Source: Kiritimatiellia bacterium
GTDB lineage: Bacteria > Verrucomicrobiota > Kiritimatiellia > SLAD01
Length of the DNA: 17,510 nucleotides
Reading direction: 5' to 3'
Assembly (NCBI GenBank): GCA_007125875.1
Contig: SLCI01000067.1
Location: 1-17,510 of the forward strand
The translations under genes and the position numbers were made by a program. The notes under the pieces were generated by a model that was not told the DNA's origin, searched no databases, and saw only the letters and a list, made by a program, of their open reading frames with translations. Below are positions 15,049-17,510 of this stretch, piece by piece. Position 1 is the stretch's first letter. Each line of letters opens with the position of its first letter.

Positions 15049-15237
15049 TACCAGTTTCCAATACTTTTCGGTCTATTCTCCGAGGACGTGACGGAGCACG
15101 TCCCTCCGTAATGCTTCTGCAGTAACTGGTTCTGCTTAGCGTGTACCGGAGGGGCAACCTTCCTCCTTTGCCAAGGCTTCGGAGGACAAGCCGTGTTGCC
15201 CTGAGAATGTACCGAAAAGATATAGCAACTGGGATAA
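15046..15237 (+). mobile_element. MITE-like cloverleaf element, intact copy 2
   Basis: Core 15049-15234 (186 bp, same length as copy 1) in opposite orientation, flanked by TAA on both sides (15046-15048, 15235-15237). The terminal repeats begin TACCAGTTTCC and, at the other end, TCCCAGTTGC. The arms GGACGTG/CACGTCC and GGGCAAC/GTTGCCC and the CTCCG/CGGAG stem are preserved; the nested CCGCC/GGCGG stem of copy 1 is degraded. The left TAA is the stop codon of the ferritin-like gene, left intact by the insertion. Together with 15238-15360 it makes up the 312-bp gap between the two genes. Confidence 0.8.
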
Positions 15238-15274
15238 GTAGACGACATAACCGAGAAGCGCATGGCTGCACCGG

Positions 15275-15294
15275 TAATAGCTTATAAGCTATTA
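15275..15294. repeat. Perfect 20-bp palindrome, copy 1
   Basis: TAATAGCTTATAAGCTATTA is its own reverse complement. An identical copy lies at 15327-15346; the centres are 52 bp apart, about five helical turns, so both would present the same DNA face. This looks more like a dimeric regulator site pair than a terminator, although it lies in the 3' region of both neighbouring genes. Confidence 0.7.
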
Positions 15295-15326
15295 ACAGCC
15301 AAGATAATCTGCCGCGCCCACCAAAA

Positions 15327-15346
15327 TAATAGCTTATAAGCTATTA
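15327..15346. repeat. Perfect 20-bp palindrome, copy 2
   Basis: Identical to 15275-15294. It ends 14 bp past the stop codon of the dioxygenase gene and on the minus strand is followed by TTTTGG, so it could also act as a weak AT-rich 3' hairpin for that operon. Confidence 0.7.
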
Positions 15347-15360
15347 CTGAATGGGGCAAC

Positions 15361-16299
15361 TTATAGCGGTGGCAGGGCGGCTTCGATCTGGGCGCGATTT
15401 TCTTCCATCCACGGTGGCAGGCATACGCGCTCACCCAAGCTCTCGGCAGGCTCATCAATCGTGAAGCCGGGCTCGTCGGTCGCGATTTCGAACAGGATCC
15501 CGCCGGGCTCGCGATAGTAGATCGACTGGAAGTAGCAACGCTCCATCACGGGCGATACCCCCAGCCCGCGCTCCTGCAAGATCGCCTGCCACGCCTTCTG
15601 CTGCTCGGCGTCCGGCACGCGAAAGGCAACGTGATGCACCGTTCCGGCGCTGCCCTGGCCGTGTCGCAGCTCCGATTGGTTCAACACATCCACCACCGAA
15701 GCATACTCGGCCGTACTCTTGTGTCGGGTGCGATCCGGCGCGGTTTCGTCGGTGGCCGGAAAGCCCATCACCTCGGTGAGCAGCGCCCGCGTACTGTCCG
15801 GCTTATAGCTGGCGAGGGTCACACCGTAAAAACCGCGGATGGCAAACTCAACCGGAACCACGCTGTCCGCCCCGACCTCGAACGTGCTAAGACTATCCAG
15901 TGGAGCCTCGACCAACTCGAGCGCCAGGCCATCGGGATCCTCGAACGCCAACACGGATTGACCAAATCGATCCTGCGAAGCGGTGGCTGTGATCTTCGCT
16001 TCCGCCAATCGCTCCTGCCAGTACGCGAGGGCGCCGACGGGAATCGCAAACTGCGTCACCACCACTTGCGGCGCGCCAACGCGGCCCAGCCGTGCGCCTT
16101 CCCACACGAAGAAGGTCATCGCTGATCCGGGGCGGCCGAGAAAGTCACCGTAATAAAGGTGATACGCGCTGGGATCATCAAAGTTGACGGTCACTTTGAC
16201 CATGCGCATGCCGAGCGTCTGCGTGTAAAACGCGACATTGCGCCTGCCATCCGCCGTGATTGCGGTGACGTGATGTATTCCCGGTAACGTGGCTGTCAT
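15361..16299 (-). CDS. Ring-cleaving dioxygenase, MhqO/MhqE-like (vicinal-oxygen-chelate fold)
   Basis: 312 residues made of two glyoxalase-fold modules. The first opens with LPGIHHVTAITADGRRNVAFYTQTLGMRMV, holding the first metal ligand (His9 or His10) and DDPSAYHLYYGD. The second has GTVHHVAFRVPDAEQQKAW (metal His) and ends with YREPGGILFEIATDEPGF (metal Glu). This HxH...E plan is that of extradiol-type Fe(II)/Mn(II) dioxygenases of the MhqO family, which B. subtilis induces against hydroquinones. ATG 16299 is used because AGGAG (16309-16305) lies 5 nt upstream; a TTG at 16314 would overlap the cupin gene. It is last of three genes, 11 nt behind the cupin gene, with esterase first. Substrate is inferred from family and neighbours. 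Confidence 0.9.
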   Translation of the reverse strand: MTATLPGIHHVTAITADGRRNVAFYTQTLGMRMVKVTVNFDDPSAYHLYYGDFLGRPGSAMTFFVWEGARLGRVGAPQVVVTQFAIPVGALAYWQERLAEAKITATASQDRFGQSVLAFEDPDGLALELVEAPLDSLSTFEVGADSVVPVEFAIRGFYGVTLASYKPDSTRALLTEVMGFPATDETAPDRTRHKSTAEYASVVDVLNQSELRHGQGSAGTVHHVAFRVPDAEQQKAWQAILQERGLGVSPVMERCYFQSIYYREPGGILFEIATDEPGFTIDEPAESLGERVCLPPWMEENRAQIEAALPPL

Positions 16300-16310
16300 G
16301 CGAACTCCTT

Positions 16311-16661
16311 TCAATCCAACTCGATAAACAGTGACCGTCGAGCGGCCGGATGCACGTGTTTTGTGCGGTGTCCCTTTCCAGTCACGTCTTCCATGAGCAG
16401 AATTTCTCCGCCCACAAACCTACGTGACTCCCCGTCCGACACCTCCAGCTCGATTTCGCCATCAAGCAACACGATATATTGGCGGGCGGGGGCGTTGTGC
16501 CAGTCGTAATCGTAATGCGGCTCGTTCTTACGAAAGATTAACGACTTGACGGGCACGCGCTCCGAAAGGTGACCGATTTGTCCGGCATCGGCCAAATCAA
16601 CGGTCACATCTTCAAAATGCGTTTCGCCCTCTGAGTCGGCATATACGCGAGTTACTTTCAT
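16311..16661 (-). CDS. Single-domain cupin protein
   Basis: 116 residues forming one small beta-barrel. Cupin motif 1 is seen in PHYDYDWHNAPARQYIVLLDGEIEL (about 48-72), and motif 2 in GGEILLMEDVTGKGHRTKH (about 84-102), with His residues in both that could hold a metal, although motif 1 lacks the usual HxH exactly. A Tyr-rich N-terminal part (VYADSEGETHFEDVTV) matches a common bacterial and plant cupin subgroup with no assigned substrate. It sits between esterase and dioxygenase genes, 12 and 11 nt from each, with GAGGGG 8 nt before its ATG. An aromatic- or quinone-related ligand is the natural guess from context only. Confidence 0.85.
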   Translation of the reverse strand: MKVTRVYADSEGETHFEDVTVDLADAGQIGHLSERVPVKSLIFRKNEPHYDYDWHNAPARQYIVLLDGEIELEVSDGESRRFVGGEILLMEDVTGKGHRTKHVHPAARRSLFIELD

Positions 16662-16673
16662 GAAACATTCCCC

Positions 16674-17300
16674 TCAATCGGCCGTAGTGTATACATCGAT
16701 CAACTTGCGACAGACTTCGATTTCGTCGTCATTCACCGCATGAGGCAAACCGGGATAACGCCGCACTTCGACGTCCGCCAGCAGTTGCTTCAGCAACGCT
16801 GCCGATTCCTCCACGCGCGCGAACGGGACATGCGGGTCTGGATCGTTGGCGCCAATGAAAATGGGTGTGTGATCGAATGAGCCGGCATCGGCGCGCGTCA
16901 TCCCTTCCGGCCCGATGTAGCCGCCGGTGAGCGCCATCACCGCGCCGTACCGGCGCGGATTGCGAATGGCATATTCAAGCGAAAGACAGGCGCCTTGCGA
17001 AAAACCCAACAGCCCGAGGCGCTCCGCGGGGACACCCTCGTCCAGTACGTGTTGCACGAGCGTGTCAATTTGTTGCAGGGCATTATCCAAATGCGGTTGG
17101 TTCTGCTCGATGGGCGCGAGAAACGAATACGGGTACCACGTTCCGCCCGGCGCCTCCGGTGCCAGCGCCGCCAGCGCGGGACGATCCAAGGCATCGTAAA
17201 CGCCCAGAATGTCGGCTGCCGACGCGCCGCGTCCGTGAATCAGAATCAGTGCCGCTTCGGCCTCGCGGGGTGACGGTCCTTTTGAAGAATAGCTTTTCAT
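16674..17300 (-). CDS. Phospholipase/carboxylesterase family hydrolase, MhqD-like
   Basis: 208 residues, normal for the compact alpha/beta hydrolases of the Abhydrolase_2 family. The oxyanion-side ILIHGRGAS loop (19-27), nucleophile elbow GFSQGA with Ser101, acid in GANDPDPHVP (Asp153) and PGLPHAVND with His187 give a complete catalytic triad. MhqD of B. subtilis belongs here and is encoded beside a ring-cleaving dioxygenase (MhqE) in a quinone-stress operon; here esterase, cupin and dioxygenase form one minus-strand operon. The frame opens at 17444, but the 48 extra residues come from repeat DNA (17368-17437), so ATG 17300 is used. It lacks a good Shine-Dalgarno (only GTGAG 3 nt away) and its promoter predicts a leaderless mRNA. 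Confidence 0.88.
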   Translation of the reverse strand: MKSYSSKGPSPREAEAALILIHGRGASAADILGVYDALDRPALAALAPEAPGGTWYPYSFLAPIEQNQPHLDNALQQIDTLVQHVLDEGVPAERLGLLGFSQGACLSLEYAIRNPRRYGAVMALTGGYIGPEGMTRADAGSFDHTPIFIGANDPDPHVPFARVEESAALLKQLLADVEVRRYPGLPHAVNDDEIEVCRKLIDVYTTAD

Positions 17301-17306
17301 GGGCTC

Positions 17307-17334
17307 ACTATAAGGTGCCCTGCGGAATTCGCAA
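17307..17334 (-). promoter_or_regulatory. Candidate promoter giving a leaderless mRNA for the esterase operon
   Basis: Minus strand: TTGCGA (17334-17329), 16-bp spacer, TATAGT (17312-17307, five of six consensus bases), then exactly 6 nt (GAGCCC) to the ATG at 17300. Confidence 0.55.
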
Positions 17335-17367
17335 GGTGGCGGGCGGTGTGGCGTGGCGGGCAACATT

Positions 17368-17394
17368 CGGCTCACCGGGACGGTTCGCCCCACC
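17368..17394 (-). repeat. 27-bp dispersed repeat, copy 3
   Basis: Reverse complement: GGTGGGGCGAACCGTCCC then GGTGAGCCG. It is inverted relative to 17411-17437, 16 bp away, so the pair can form a hairpin of about 27 bp with several mismatches. Confidence 0.75.
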
Positions 17395-17410
17395 ATCGCG
17401 TGATGGGATC

Positions 17411-17437
17411 GGTAGGGCGAACCCTCCGGGTGAGCCG
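17411..17437 (+). repeat. 27-bp dispersed repeat, copy 4
   Basis: GGTAGGGCGAACCCTCCGGG then TGAGCCG. Preceded by GATC as is a related stretch near 10355 (GATCGGTAGGGC). The remaining bases to 17510 contain nothing I can assign. Confidence 0.75.
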
Positions 17438-17510
17438 CAGCCATTGTCGGGCGTGAACTGGTCGCACGGGCCGATCACCCGGATTTGACGAGCGCAAGGC
17501 TATCTGGGAA

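Noticed and set aside
15327..15350. Palindrome plus TTTT as an intrinsic terminator for the dioxygenase operon
   Set aside because: Stem has only two G-C pairs per arm and a self-complementary centre with no loop; a second identical copy 52 bp away fits a binding site better. Kept only as an alternative.

Overview
The window (about 17.5 kb, moderately GC-rich) is a piece of a chromosome from a Gram-negative, didermal bacterium. Three things point to the PVC group (Verrucomicrobiota/Kiritimatiellota-like), though no marker gene fixes the phylum: an ExbB/ExbD pair followed by a large secreted TPR protein; membrane-anchored SGNH-hydrolase/TPR proteins; and intergenic DNA full of short structured repeats whose chance translations read 'GRDGARPS' or 'DGADKSP', strings I associate from memory with that group. 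There is no rRNA, tRNA, CRISPR array, prophage or intact transposase.

Layout. (1) 1-599: C-terminal part of a sugar-kinase-like phosphotransferase. (2) 600-1179: repeat-rich spacer with a truncated gene start and a complete 186-bp MITE-like element. (3) 4960-1180, minus strand: exbB, exbD and a 767-residue TPR protein, with a second, rearranged copy of the element between exbD and the TPR gene. (4) 5152-9560, plus strand: two translationally coupled paralogues with an SGNH hydrolase domain interrupted by TPRs. (5) 10225-9575, minus: secreted protein resembling PilP/GspC. (6) 10226-11435: 1.2 kb non-coding spacer with a duplicated ~182-bp structured repeat. (7) 11436-12737: DEAD-box RNA helicase. 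(8) 13424-12954 minus, a PPOX-fold flavoprotein, divergent from sanA and a LapA-domain gene (13547-14424). (9) 14596-15048: ferritin-like four-helix protein whose stop codon abuts a second intact MITE-like element, followed by two identical 20-bp palindromes. (10) 17300-15361, minus: operon of carboxylesterase, cupin and ring-cleaving dioxygenase, recalling the MhqD/MhqE quinone-stress pair of Firmicutes.

How genes work together. ExbB/ExbD should form a proton-driven inner-membrane motor serving the periplasmic TPR protein. The esterase/cupin/dioxygenase operon looks like detoxification of quinone or aromatic compounds. SanA and the LapA-domain protein are small envelope proteins.

Most notable. 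The intact element copies are both 186 bp, flanked by 3-bp direct repeats (TTA, TAA) of the TNA type; they fold on paper into a closing stem with three hairpin arms, one arm showing a compensatory base-pair change in the third copy. The same end of each copy faces the 3' end of a gene, twice with the gene's own stop codon (TAA, TGA) at the target-duplication position. Separately, three operon-leading genes have a -35/-10 promoter whose -10 box ends exactly 6 nt before the ATG, which predicts leaderless mRNAs.
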